Shown here piece by piece: positions 44,530 through 54,525 of a stretch of DNA of 64,000 nt. A program made the position numbers and the translations under genes. The notes under the pieces are model-generated. The model saw nothing but the letters and a program-made list of their open reading frames with translations, had not been told where the DNA came from and ran no database searches. The DNA is taken from contig JAPFFF010000022.1 of the NCBI GenBank assembly GCA_039105265.1, forward strand, positions 124,001 to 188,000, written 5' to 3'. The DNA is from Tritrichomonas musculus. Taxonomy: Eukaryota > Parabasalia > Tritrichomonadida > Tritrichomonadidae. Numbering within the stretch: the stretch's first letter is position 1; every line of letters starts with the position of its first letter.

Positions 44530-45120
44530 TTAGAAATCGGTTGTATCGATCTCATCTGGGTCTGGATCTGTTTCCCTTGGGGGACCATTTATAGGCATAT
44601 GGGTGTTGATTAGTTTTTGGGTCATATACATGGAGATACTCAATTTCAGGTTATCGCGTATGAGTCTACGCAATAGGGATACACGTTTATGAGGTTCTGC
44701 TTGGGAGATCGCATCGATTACTGTCTGTGATGTGACATATTGGATCAATCGATCGTGATCCCCAATATCCAGGAACTTGCTTCGATTGAATATATGGGTG
44801 CGATTTAAACGAGGTCGAGGATGTTCAATAGATGGAGTCTCAGGAGGTGAGTCATTAGCATCCTGAGTGGTGTCCTGAGTGGTGTTGATATGTGCTTCAG
44901 CCTTTGGGGTATCAGCAGATGGTTTGCGTTTATGGTTCATACGCTTAATCAAATGCTTGACATCTCGGCGCAAATCGGTGATACCATCTACGATCTTTAG
45001 GAGTATCTCAGCATCAGTTGCTGTATCAGTAACTGTATCAGTAGTAGATGTATTAGACTGTGTTTCGGATACTACGTATCCTCCACCCAGCCTAACGCAT
45101 GAATCAGCCATTTCCGCCAT
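44530..45120 (-). CDS. Conserved Maverick protein next to PolB
   Basis: 196 aa from MAEMADSCVRLGGGYVVSET. Thr/Asp/Ala-rich N-terminus, a helical basic segment (VDGITDLRRDVKHLIKRMNHK), then the conserved module THIFNRSKFLDIGDHDRLIQ and SISMYMTQKLIN as in 16283-16789. Its first 26 codons lie in the left arm of the large inverted repeat, so a 5' fragment is duplicated at 54353-54430. Function unknown. Confidence 0.6.
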   Translation of the reverse strand: MAEMADSCVRLGGGYVVSETQSNTSTTDTVTDTATDAEILLKIVDGITDLRRDVKHLIKRMNHKRKPSADTPKAEAHINTTQDTTQDANDSPPETPSIEHPRPRLNRTHIFNRSKFLDIGDHDRLIQYVTSQTVIDAISQAEPHKRVSLLRRLIRDNLKLSISMYMTQKLINTHMPINGPPRETDPDPDEIDTTDF

Positions 45121-45218
45121 CGCCGACCCCTTATGATAGTCCAAAACTATAGCTCCAACGATCACTTGTAAACGACCACCCTATCGATATTCATTTAACT
45201 TTTTTATCTCCATTCCAA

Positions 45219-45425
45219 ATGAGTGAGTACTTCCTGTACTATGACGATTTCGGGTTTAAACCAGAGAGTTATCATTTCATTACTCCAGATAGGTATCCGA
45301 ATGATATTAAACGAATATGGTCTACATGTAATGGAACACATATGTTCCGTAAACGTGTCTACTTCTTCAGTCCAAGTCATAAGACCCCTCGAATGGTCAC
45401 TCGCGTAAGATCATATGCGCAGTAG
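45219..45425 (+). CDS. 68-aa protein, unknown (left-arm copy)
   Basis: MSEYFLYYDDFGFKPESYHF onwards, aromatic-rich, ending RKRVYFFSPSHKTPRMVTRV. This tail resembles the end of the 130-aa protein at 46950-47342 (SRYYDPHTKSFKYVTRIQ). TTTTTTATC lies 13 bp before the start. Identical copy at 54048-54254 on the other strand. Confidence 0.55.
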   Translation: MSEYFLYYDDFGFKPESYHFITPDRYPNDIKRIWSTCNGTHMFRKRVYFFSPSHKTPRMVTRVRSYAQ

Positions 45426-45497
45426 GTCTATTATTTTTGGTTTGTACCGTTAAGAGTCGATCATTAACGAACAACATCACTAACGAACTTATCATAA

Positions 45498-46868
45498 ATG
45501 TATATCACCAACGAACTTATCATAAACGATCCAACTATAACATCTGATGTAAACGATCCAACTATAACATCTGATGTAAACGATCCAGCTATGACATCTG
45601 ATGTAAACGATCCAACTATGACATCTGATGTAAACGATCCAACTATAACATCTGATGTGAACGATCCAGCTATAACATCTGATGTAAACGATCCAGCTAT
45701 AACATCTATCGTGAACGATCCAGCTATAACATCTGATGTAAACGATCCAACTATGACATCTGATGTAAACGATCCAACTATGACATCTGATGTAAACGAT
45801 CCAACTATAACATCTGATGTGAACGATCCAGCTATAACATCTGATGTAAACGATCCAACTATGACATCTGATGTAAACGATCCAACTATGACATCTGATG
45901 TAAACGATCCAACTATAACATCTGATGTAAACGATCCAGCTATGACATCTGATGTAAACGATCCAACTATGACATCTGATGTAAACGATCCAACTATAAC
46001 ATCTGATGTGAACGATCCAGCTATAACATCTGATGTGAACGATCCAGCTATAACATCTATCGTGAACGATCCAGCTATAACATCTGATGTAAACGATCCA
46101 ACTATGACATCTGATGTAAACGATCCAACTATAACATCTGATGTGAACGATCCAGCTATAACATCTGATGTAAACGATCCAACTATGACATCTGATGTAA
46201 ACGATCCAACTATAACATCTGATGTAAACGATCCAGCTATAACATCTGATGTGAACGATCCAGCTATGACATCTATCGTGAACGATCCAACTATAACATC
46301 TATCGTGAACGATCCAACTATAACATCTGATGTGAACGATCCAGCTAAGACATCCAACGTAAACGATCCAACTATAACATCTGATGTAAACGATCCAGCT
46401 ATAACATCTGATGTAAACGATCCAGCTATAACATCTGATGTAAACGATCCAGCTATAACATCTGATGTAAACGATCCAGCTAAGACATCTGATGTAAACG
46501 ATCCAGCTATAACATCTGATGTAAACGATCCAGCTAAGACATCCAACGTAAACGATCCAGCTATAACATCTGATGTGAACGATCCAGCTAAGACATCCAA
46601 CGTAAACGATCCAGCTATAACATCTGATGTAAACGATCCAGCTATAACATCTGATGTAAACGATCCAGCTAAGACATCTGATGTAAACGATCCAGCTATA
46701 ACATCTGATGTAAACGATCCAGCTAAGACATCCAACGTAAACGATCCAGCTATAACATCTGATGTGAACGATCCAACTATAACATCTATCGTAAACAATC
46801 CAGCTATAACATCTGATGTAAACGATCCAACTATAACATCTATCGTGAACGATCCAGCTAAGACATGA
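45498..46868 (+). CDS. 27-bp tandem repeat protein, 49 full NDPxxTSxV repeats (left-arm copy)
   Basis: 456 codons: leader MYITNELII, then 9-residue repeats NDP-[TA]-[IMK]-TS-[DIN]-V in one frame. Variation is confined to three positions and mostly to second-codon or third-codon bases. TATTATTTTTGG about 65 bp upstream marks the plus strand as the likely coding one; the minus strand is also open (GSFTSDVIA repeats) because the unit has no stop in that frame. Probably a low-complexity surface or structural protein. Confidence 0.6.
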   Translation: MYITNELIINDPTITSDVNDPTITSDVNDPAMTSDVNDPTMTSDVNDPTITSDVNDPAITSDVNDPAITSIVNDPAITSDVNDPTMTSDVNDPTMTSDVNDPTITSDVNDPAITSDVNDPTMTSDVNDPTMTSDVNDPTITSDVNDPAMTSDVNDPTMTSDVNDPTITSDVNDPAITSDVNDPAITSIVNDPAITSDVNDPTMTSDVNDPTITSDVNDPAITSDVNDPTMTSDVNDPTITSDVNDPAITSDVNDPAMTSIVNDPTITSIVNDPTITSDVNDPAKTSNVNDPTITSDVNDPAITSDVNDPAITSDVNDPAITSDVNDPAKTSDVNDPAITSDVNDPAKTSNVNDPAITSDVNDPAKTSNVNDPAITSDVNDPAITSDVNDPAKTSDVNDPAITSDVNDPAKTSNVNDPAITSDVNDPTITSIVNNPAITSDVNDPTITSIVNDPAKT

Positions 46869-46949
46869 TGAGACCGATCCAGCTATAACATCTAATGTAA
46901 ATATAGTATTGTTTTTGTGTGATAAACGTGTAAGTTTAATTCCATCGAA

Positions 46950-47342
46950 ATGAGTAAGACCAAGAATCCATCATTTGCAAAGCAAACTCCATACAATGGA
47001 CAACCGACACTCGAAGAGTTATACACTACCGATGACTTATCAGTACTTAAACGAGCTATCACCGAGTTAACAACCAAACAAGATTATAAGACCCTCAACA
47101 CTCTGTTTCGTCGTAATCCAAATGCTAGTAAGTTCGATAGTAGAACACTTAATGAAGATATACCACAATCGACAAAACGATTCACCAAACGTAATGGCAA
47201 ACTCTGTAATGTATCACGAACAGTTCCACGACAGAGTACTACCAAACCAGAAGAGAGTGACACATACACATACAAGTCCAGATACTACGATCCACATACC
47301 AAATCGTTTAAGTATGTCACTAGAATACAATCCAAATACTAA
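46950..47342 (+). CDS. 130-aa protein, unknown (left-arm copy)
   Basis: MSKTKNPSFAKQTPYNGQPT onwards. Helical N-terminal half (LEELYTTDDLSVLKRAITEL, TLNTLFRRNPNASKF), basic middle (STKRFTKRNGKL), and a C-terminal tail SRYYDPHTKSFKYVTRIQSKY-like (20-residue core SRYYDPHTKSFKYVTRIQSK) shared in style with the 68-aa protein. Identical copy at 52347-52739. No family recognised. Confidence 0.55.
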   Translation: MSKTKNPSFAKQTPYNGQPTLEELYTTDDLSVLKRAITELTTKQDYKTLNTLFRRNPNASKFDSRTLNEDIPQSTKRFTKRNGKLCNVSRTVPRQSTTKPEESDTYTYKSRYYDPHTKSFKYVTRIQSKY

Positions 47343-47408
47343 GTGAATCACTCCATTGGTAACATATCTATTTTTGATCGGTAACAGTCGAATCGAATAC
47401 AAATATAA

Positions 47409-48830
47409 ATGGATGGTTCATCATATACAGATACAACATATGCGGATACATCATTATCGAATACAACATCACATGCGGATACATATATTCGAGTACATCT
47501 TATCGAATACATCACACGCGGATATATCTTATCGATTACATCATTATCGAATACATCATATCGATCATATCTTATCGAACACATCATATCGATCATATCA
47601 TATGTATATATAACTTATCGATCGTATCATATACAGATGCAACATATGCGAATACATCATATACAGATGCAACATATGCGGATACATCATATACAGATAC
47701 AACATATGAGAGTACACATTATCGAATACGGATACAACATATGCAGATATAACTTATCGATCGATCATATCATATACAGATGCAACATATGCGGACATAT
47801 CTTATCGATCACATCACATCTAGTACACATCATCGAACACATCTTATCGAATACATCATATACGGATACATATTGTCGATTACATCATTAACGAATACAT
47901 CATCTTATCGAGTACATCTTATATGATACATCATTGTCGAGTACATATTAACGAGTACATCATATACAGACACATCACATGCGGATATATCTTATCGATA
48001 ACAACACATGCGGATGCAACATATGCGGATACATCATCACATTCGGATATATCTTATCGATCACAACATATCGAGTACATCATATACAGATACACATGTG
48101 GATATATCTTATCGAGTACATTATATACAGATACATCTTATCGAATACATCATATCGATCACAACATATCGGATACATCATCACACGCGGATACATCATA
48201 TGCGGATACATCATCGGATACACATCATCTATTACATCATATACAGATACATCATATGCGGATATAACTTATCGATCATATCATATACAGATACACCATA
48301 TGCGGATACAACATATACAGATATAACTTATCGGATACACCATATGCGGATACATCATATACAGATACAACATATGCGGATACATCACATGTGGATACAT
48401 CATATACGGATATAACTTATCGATCATATCATATGTGAGTACATCATCACATGCGGATACAGCATATCTATCACATCTTATCGATCACATCATATACAGA
48501 TGCAACTTATTCGATTACATCATATGCGGATACAACTTATTCGAGTACAACACATGCGTATATAACTTATCGATTACATCATATGCGATTACATCTTATC
48601 GATTACATCATATGCGGATCCAACTTATTCGAGTACATCATATACAGATGCAACATATGCGGACATATCTGGCCGATTACATCATCACATGTGAATATAT
48701 ATTATCGATCACATCTTATCGATTACATCTTATGCGGATACATATTGTCGAGTACACATCATCGGATACGTCATATACAGACACATCATATGCGGATATA
48801 TCATTAATCGGTCACAATCACTCATAATCG
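47409..48830 (+). repeat. 15-bp repeat array 1 (left arm), SYxDT-coding
   Basis: Opens as an ORF, MDGSSYTDTTYADTSLSNTT, made of pentapeptides encoded by 15-bp units such as TCATATGCGGATACA. CTATTTTTGATC precedes it, the usual start context. The units continue degenerately for 1.4 kb in all three frames (CATATGCGG, CATATACAG, TTATCGA words). It looks like a decayed repeat-protein gene. Mirrored at 50859-52280. Confidence 0.65.
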
Positions 48831-49025
48831 ATCAGAAACACTCATGAATCACTTCGTTGGTTAATGAGTTAGATCTAATCATATATGTACTTACAATTCT
48901 AACTATACGAATTTGATCCATATTTGATATGTTTTTGATCCATTTCGACCATTATATAACGATTCATCTCTTAACGACGAACCATATACGATCCATCTAT
49001 TTTTGATCGATGATGAGTATAATTG
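48831..49025. other. Inter-array spacer in the left arm
   Basis: No gene. GATCAGAAACACTCATGAAT near 48830 recurs in the central spacer near 49908. A promoter-like CTATTTTTGATCGATG lies at about 49000, before array 2. Mirrored in the right arm at about 50664-50858. Confidence 0.5.
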
Positions 49026-49620
49026 GATGGTTCAACATATACAGATGCAACATATGCGGACATATCTTATCGATCACAACATATCGAGTACATCATTATC
49101 GAACACATCATATGCGGATACATCTTATGCGGATACATATTGTCGATTACATCTTAACGAATACATCATATCGATTACATCTTAACGAATACATCATTAT
49201 CGATCACATCTTATGCGGATATAACTTATCGAGTACAACATATACAGATACATCTTATCGGATACATCATATACAGATACACATTATCGAATATATCTTA
49301 TCGAATACATCATATGCGTATATAACTTATCGATCACATCATTATCGATTACATTATTATCGATCACATCTTGTCGAGTACACATCATCGGATACGTCAT
49401 ATACAGATACATCTTATCGGATACATCATTATCGAATATATCTGGTCGAGTACACATTATCGAGTATATCATATGCGGATACATTTTATACGGATACATC
49501 ACATGCGGATTTATCTTATCGAACACATCATATGCGGATACATCATCATATGCGGATATATCTGGCCGAGTACATCATCAACATATCAACTCATTCGTCA
49601 ACAATCGACCACTAACAGTT
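49026..49620 (+). repeat. 15-bp repeat array 2 (left arm)
   Basis: Starts with GGATGGTTCAACATATACAG, almost the same as the start of array 1, followed by about 590 bp of the same 15-bp words. It is thus a second, shorter copy of the array 1 gene type. Mirrored at 50069-50663. Confidence 0.6.
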
Positions 49621-49753
49621 GGACGATAACAGCATCGATATCGGATCATCTATATTCGCATCAGATTCGACTGAAAACAGCTTATTTTTGGATCAAAATC
49701 GCATAGTTAGATTTGCTGTTAGATATCTAATTAGATCTAACTGTCTAACTTTG

Positions 49754-49935
49754 TGTGTGTGTGTGATGAGATGATATCGAGTGACTTGTTATTAATCGAA
49801 TCTGATGCGAATATAGATGATCCGATATCGATTGAAACCGTATAGTTGGATCCGTTCATGGTTTATCGTTAATGATTCGTTAAGAGATGATCACAGACGC
49901 TTCGTTATCGATCAGAAACACTCATGAATCACTCC
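49754..49935. other. Central spacer of the giant palindrome
   Basis: 182 bp not mirrored as a whole. Holds a (TG)n run, and the phrase CGAATCTGATGCGAATATAG, which also occurs in the right arm at about 50020. TTAGACAGTTAGATCTAATT just outside it is itself rich in short palindromes. Confidence 0.7.
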
Positions 49936-50068
49936 CAAAGTTAGACAGTTAGATCTAATTAGATATCTAACAGCAAATCTAACTATGCGATTTTGATCCA
50001 AAAATAAGCTGTTTTCAGTCGAATCTGATGCGAATATAGATGATCCGATATCGATGCTGTTATCGTCC

Positions 50069-50663
50069 AACTGTTAGTGGTCGATTGTTGACGAATGAGT
50101 TGATATGTTGATGATGTACTCGGCCAGATATATCCGCATATGATGATGTATCCGCATATGATGTGTTCGATAAGATAAATCCGCATGTGATGTATCCGTA
50201 TAAAATGTATCCGCATATGATATACTCGATAATGTGTACTCGACCAGATATATTCGATAATGATGTATCCGATAAGATGTATCTGTATATGACGTATCCG
50301 ATGATGTGTACTCGACAAGATGTGATCGATAATAATGTAATCGATAATGATGTGATCGATAAGTTATATACGCATATGATGTATTCGATAAGATATATTC
50401 GATAATGTGTATCTGTATATGATGTATCCGATAAGATGTATCTGTATATGTTGTACTCGATAAGTTATATCCGCATAAGATGTGATCGATAATGATGTAT
50501 TCGTTAAGATGTAATCGATATGATGTATTCGTTAAGATGTAATCGACAATATGTATCCGCATAAGATGTATCCGCATATGATGTGTTCGATAATGATGTA
50601 CTCGATATGTTGTGATCGATAAGATATGTCCGCATATGTTGCATCTGTATATGTTGAACCATC
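50069..50663 (-). repeat. 15-bp repeat array 2 (right-arm copy)
   Basis: Reverse complement of 49026-49620 with no length difference. Same degenerate 15-bp words. Confidence 0.6.
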
Positions 50664-50858
50664 CAATTATACTCATCATCGATCAAAAATAGATGGATCG
50701 TATATGGTTCGTCGTTAAGAGATGAATCGTTATATAATGGTCGAAATGGATCAAAAACATATCAAATATGGATCAAATTCGTATAGTTAGAATTGTAAGT
50801 ACATATATGATTAGATCTAACTCATTAACCAACGAAGTGATTCATGAGTGTTTCTGAT

Positions 50859-52280
50859 CGATTATGAGTGATTGTGACCGATTAATGATATATCCGCATA
50901 TGATGTGTCTGTATATGACGTATCCGATGATGTGTACTCGACAATATGTATCCGCATAAGATGTAATCGATAAGATGTGATCGATAATATATATTCACAT
51001 GTGATGATGTAATCGGCCAGATATGTCCGCATATGTTGCATCTGTATATGATGTACTCGAATAAGTTGGATCCGCATATGATGTAATCGATAAGATGTAA
51101 TCGCATATGATGTAATCGATAAGTTATATACGCATGTGTTGTACTCGAATAAGTTGTATCCGCATATGATGTAATCGAATAAGTTGCATCTGTATATGAT
51201 GTGATCGATAAGATGTGATAGATATGCTGTATCCGCATGTGATGATGTACTCACATATGATATGATCGATAAGTTATATCCGTATATGATGTATCCACAT
51301 GTGATGTATCCGCATATGTTGTATCTGTATATGATGTATCCGCATATGGTGTATCCGATAAGTTATATCTGTATATGTTGTATCCGCATATGGTGTATCT
51401 GTATATGATATGATCGATAAGTTATATCCGCATATGATGTATCTGTATATGATGTAATAGATGATGTGTATCCGATGATGTATCCGCATATGATGTATCC
51501 GCGTGTGATGATGTATCCGATATGTTGTGATCGATATGATGTATTCGATAAGATGTATCTGTATATAATGTACTCGATAAGATATATCCACATGTGTATC
51601 TGTATATGATGTACTCGATATGTTGTGATCGATAAGATATATCCGAATGTGATGATGTATCCGCATATGTTGCATCCGCATGTGTTGTTATCGATAAGAT
51701 ATATCCGCATGTGATGTGTCTGTATATGATGTACTCGTTAATATGTACTCGACAATGATGTATCATATAAGATGTACTCGATAAGATGATGTATTCGTTA
51801 ATGATGTAATCGACAATATGTATCCGTATATGATGTATTCGATAAGATGTGTTCGATGATGTGTACTAGATGTGATGTGATCGATAAGATATGTCCGCAT
51901 ATGTTGCATCTGTATATGATATGATCGATCGATAAGTTATATCTGCATATGTTGTATCCGTATTCGATAATGTGTACTCTCATATGTTGTATCTGTATAT
52001 GATGTATCCGCATATGTTGCATCTGTATATGATGTATTCGCATATGTTGCATCTGTATATGATACGATCGATAAGTTATATATACATATGATATGATCGA
52101 TATGATGTGTTCGATAAGATATGATCGATATGATGTATTCGATAATGATGTAATCGATAAGATATATCCGCGTGTGATGTATTCGATAAGATGTACTCGA
52201 ATATATGTATCCGCATGTGATGTTGTATTCGATAATGATGTATCCGCATATGTTGTATCTGTATATGATGAACCATCCAT
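50859..52280 (-). repeat. 15-bp repeat array 1 (right-arm copy)
   Basis: Reverse complement of 47409-48830 with no length difference, so the arms have not drifted even in repeat DNA. Confidence 0.65.
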
Positions 52281-52346
52281 TTATATTTGTATTCGATTCG
52301 ACTGTTACCGATCAAAAATAGATATGTTACCAATGGAGTGATTCAC

Positions 52347-52739
52347 TTAGTATTTGGATTGTATTCTAGTGACATACTTAAACGATTTGGTATGTGGATC
52401 GTAGTATCTGGACTTGTATGTGTATGTGTCACTCTCTTCTGGTTTGGTAGTACTCTGTCGTGGAACTGTTCGTGATACATTACAGAGTTTGCCATTACGT
52501 TTGGTGAATCGTTTTGTCGATTGTGGTATATCTTCATTAAGTGTTCTACTATCGAACTTACTAGCATTTGGATTACGACGAAACAGAGTGTTGAGGGTCT
52601 TATAATCTTGTTTGGTTGTTAACTCGGTGATAGCTCGTTTAAGTACTGATAAGTCATCGGTAGTGTATAACTCTTCGAGTGTCGGTTGTCCATTGTATGG
52701 AGTTTGCTTTGCAAATGATGGATTCTTGGTCTTACTCAT
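52347..52739 (-). CDS. 130-aa protein, unknown (right-arm copy)
   Basis: Same 130 residues as 46950-47342, on the minus strand. Lies between the 15-bp and the 27-bp arrays as in the left arm. Confidence 0.55.
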   Translation of the reverse strand: MSKTKNPSFAKQTPYNGQPTLEELYTTDDLSVLKRAITELTTKQDYKTLNTLFRRNPNASKFDSRTLNEDIPQSTKRFTKRNGKLCNVSRTVPRQSTTKPEESDTYTYKSRYYDPHTKSFKYVTRIQSKY

Positions 52740-52820
52740 TTCGATGGAATTAAACTTACACGTTTATCACACAAAAACAATACTATATTTACATTAGATG
52801 TTATAGCTGGATCGGTCTCA

Positions 52821-53975
52821 TCATGTCTTAGCTGGATCGTTCACGATAGATGTTATAGTTGGATCGTTTACATCAGATGTTATAGCTGGATTGTTTACGA
52901 TAGATGTTATAGTTGGATCGTTCACATCAGATGTTATAGCTGGATCGTTTACGTTGGATGTCTTAGCTGGATCGTTTACATCAGATGTTATAGCTGGATC
53001 GTTTACATCAGATGTCTTAGCTGGATCGTTTACATCAGATGTTATAGCTGGATCGTTTACATCAGATGTTATAGCTGGATCGTTTACATCAGATGTTATA
53101 GCTGGATCGTTTACATCAGATGTTATAGTTGGATCGTTTACGTTGGATGTCTTAGCTGGATCGTTCACATCAGATGTCTTAGCTGGATCGTTTACGTTGG
53201 ATGTCTTAGCTGGATCGTTTACATCAGATGTTATAGCTGGATCGTTTACATCAGATGTCTTAGCTGGATCGTTTACATCAGATGTTATAGCTGGATCGTT
53301 TACATCAGATGTTATAGCTGGATCGTTTACATCAGATGTTATAGCTGGATCGTTTACATCAGATGTTATAGCTGGATCGTTTACATCAGATGTTATAGCT
53401 GGATCGTTTACATCAGATGTTATAGTTGGATCGTTTACGTTGGATGTCTTAGCTGGATCGTTCACATCAGATGTTATAGTTGGATCGTTCACGATAGATG
53501 TTATAGTTGGATCGTTCACGATAGATGTCATAGCTGGATCGTTCACATCAGATGTTATAGCTGGATCGTTCACATCAGATGTTATAGTTGGATCGTTTAC
53601 ATCAGATGTCATAGTTGGATCGTTTACATCAGATGTTATAGCTGGATCGTTCACATCAGATGTTATAGTTGGATCGTTTACATCAGATGTCATAGTTGGA
53701 TCGTTTACATCAGATGTCATAGTTGGATCGTTTACATCAGATGTTATAGCTGGATCGTTCACGATAGATGTTATAGCTGGATCGTTCACATCAGATGTTA
53801 TAGCTGGATCGTTCACATCAGATGTTATAGTTGGATCGTTTACATCAGATGTCATAGTTGGATCGTTTACATCAGATGTCATAGCTGGATCGTTTACATC
53901 AGATGTTATAGTTGGATCGTTTACATCAGATGTTATAGTTGGATCGTTTATGATAAGTTCGTTGGTGATATACAT
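52821..53975 (-). CDS. 27-bp tandem repeat protein, 41 full repeats (right-arm copy)
   Basis: 384 codons with the same leader MYITNELII and NDPxxTSxV repeats as 45498-46868, but eight repeats shorter and with a different order of variants in the middle. The ends of the array are the same in both copies. Repeat number therefore changes faster than the surrounding sequence. Confidence 0.6.
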   Translation of the reverse strand: MYITNELIINDPTITSDVNDPTITSDVNDPAMTSDVNDPTMTSDVNDPTITSDVNDPAITSDVNDPAITSIVNDPAITSDVNDPTMTSDVNDPTMTSDVNDPTITSDVNDPAITSDVNDPTMTSDVNDPTITSDVNDPAITSDVNDPAMTSIVNDPTITSIVNDPTITSDVNDPAKTSNVNDPTITSDVNDPAITSDVNDPAITSDVNDPAITSDVNDPAITSDVNDPAITSDVNDPAKTSDVNDPAITSDVNDPAKTSNVNDPAKTSDVNDPAKTSNVNDPTITSDVNDPAITSDVNDPAITSDVNDPAITSDVNDPAKTSDVNDPAITSDVNDPAKTSNVNDPAITSDVNDPTITSIVNNPAITSDVNDPTITSIVNDPAKT

Positions 53976-54047
53976 TTATGATAAGTTCGTTAGTGATGTT
54001 GTTCGTTAATGATCGACTCTTAACGGTACAAACCAAAAATAATAGAC

Positions 54048-54254
54048 CTACTGCGCATATGATCTTACGCGAGTGACCATTCGAGGGGTCTTATGACTTG
54101 GACTGAAGAAGTAGACACGTTTACGGAACATATGTGTTCCATTACATGTAGACCATATTCGTTTAATATCATTCGGATACCTATCTGGAGTAATGAAATG
54201 ATAACTCTCTGGTTTAAACCCGAAATCGTCATAGTACAGGAAGTACTCACTCAT
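54048..54254 (-). CDS. 68-aa protein, unknown (right-arm copy)
   Basis: Same residues as 45219-45425, with the same TTTTTTATC leader on the minus strand. Confidence 0.55.
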   Translation of the reverse strand: MSEYFLYYDDFGFKPESYHFITPDRYPNDIKRIWSTCNGTHMFRKRVYFFSPSHKTPRMVTRVRSYAQ

Positions 54255-54352
54255 TTGGAATGGAGATAAAAAAGTTAAATGAATATCGATAGGGTGGTCG
54301 TTTACAAGTGATCGTTGGAGCTATAGTTTTGGACTATCATAAGGGGTCGGCG

Positions 54353-54430
54353 ATGGCGGAAATGGCTGATTCATGCGTTAGGCTGGGTGGAGGATACGTA
54401 GTATCCGAAACACAGTCTAATACATCTACT
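54353..54430 (+). pseudogene. Duplicated 5' fragment of the 44530-45120 gene
   Basis: The first 26 codons (MAEMADSCVRLGGGYVVSET and on) recur here at the outer edge of the right arm and then pass into unrelated DNA. Marks the outer breakpoint of the inverted duplication. Confidence 0.75.
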
Positions 54431-54525
54431 TCAGTAGCCATATCAATATCCATATCAGTAGCTGTACCAGTATCCATTTATGCAAAAATAAAATATTATT
54501 TTCGAGTTTTGACTCAAGAATGTAG

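Larger units (their letters stand above)
45043..54430. repeat. 9.4-kb inverted duplication (giant palindrome) in Maverick B
   Basis: Left arm 45043-49753 (4711 bp) and right arm 49936-54430 (4495 bp) are reverse complements. ORF pairs mirror each other exactly with constant coordinate sums (99689 inside the 27-bp arrays, 99473 outside); the 216-bp offset equals eight repeat units. The spacer 49754-49935 is 182 bp. Arms carry two small genes, a 27-bp coding repeat array and two 15-bp repeat arrays. Outer flanks differ (PolB-side gene on the left, KilA-N on the right). Confidence 0.92.

Noticed and set aside
45464-46798. Minus-strand ORF of GSFTSDVIA repeats (and its mirror at 52891-54009)
   Set aside because: It is the reverse reading of the 27-bp array; leader and promoter word support the plus-strand frame in the left arm.
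45498-46868. CRISPR array
   Set aside because: Units are directly adjacent 27-bp repeats with no unique spacers, and they keep one open frame.
47479-52210. Many ORFs of 60-200 aa in the 15-bp arrays on all frames
   Set aside because: They are by-products of stop-poor repeats; only the frame at the start of each array resembles a designed protein.
45043-54430. Palindrome as a simple sequencing fold-back artefact
   Set aside because: Unique spacer, unequal repeat numbers and different outer flanks argue against it, though spanning reads would be needed to be certain.
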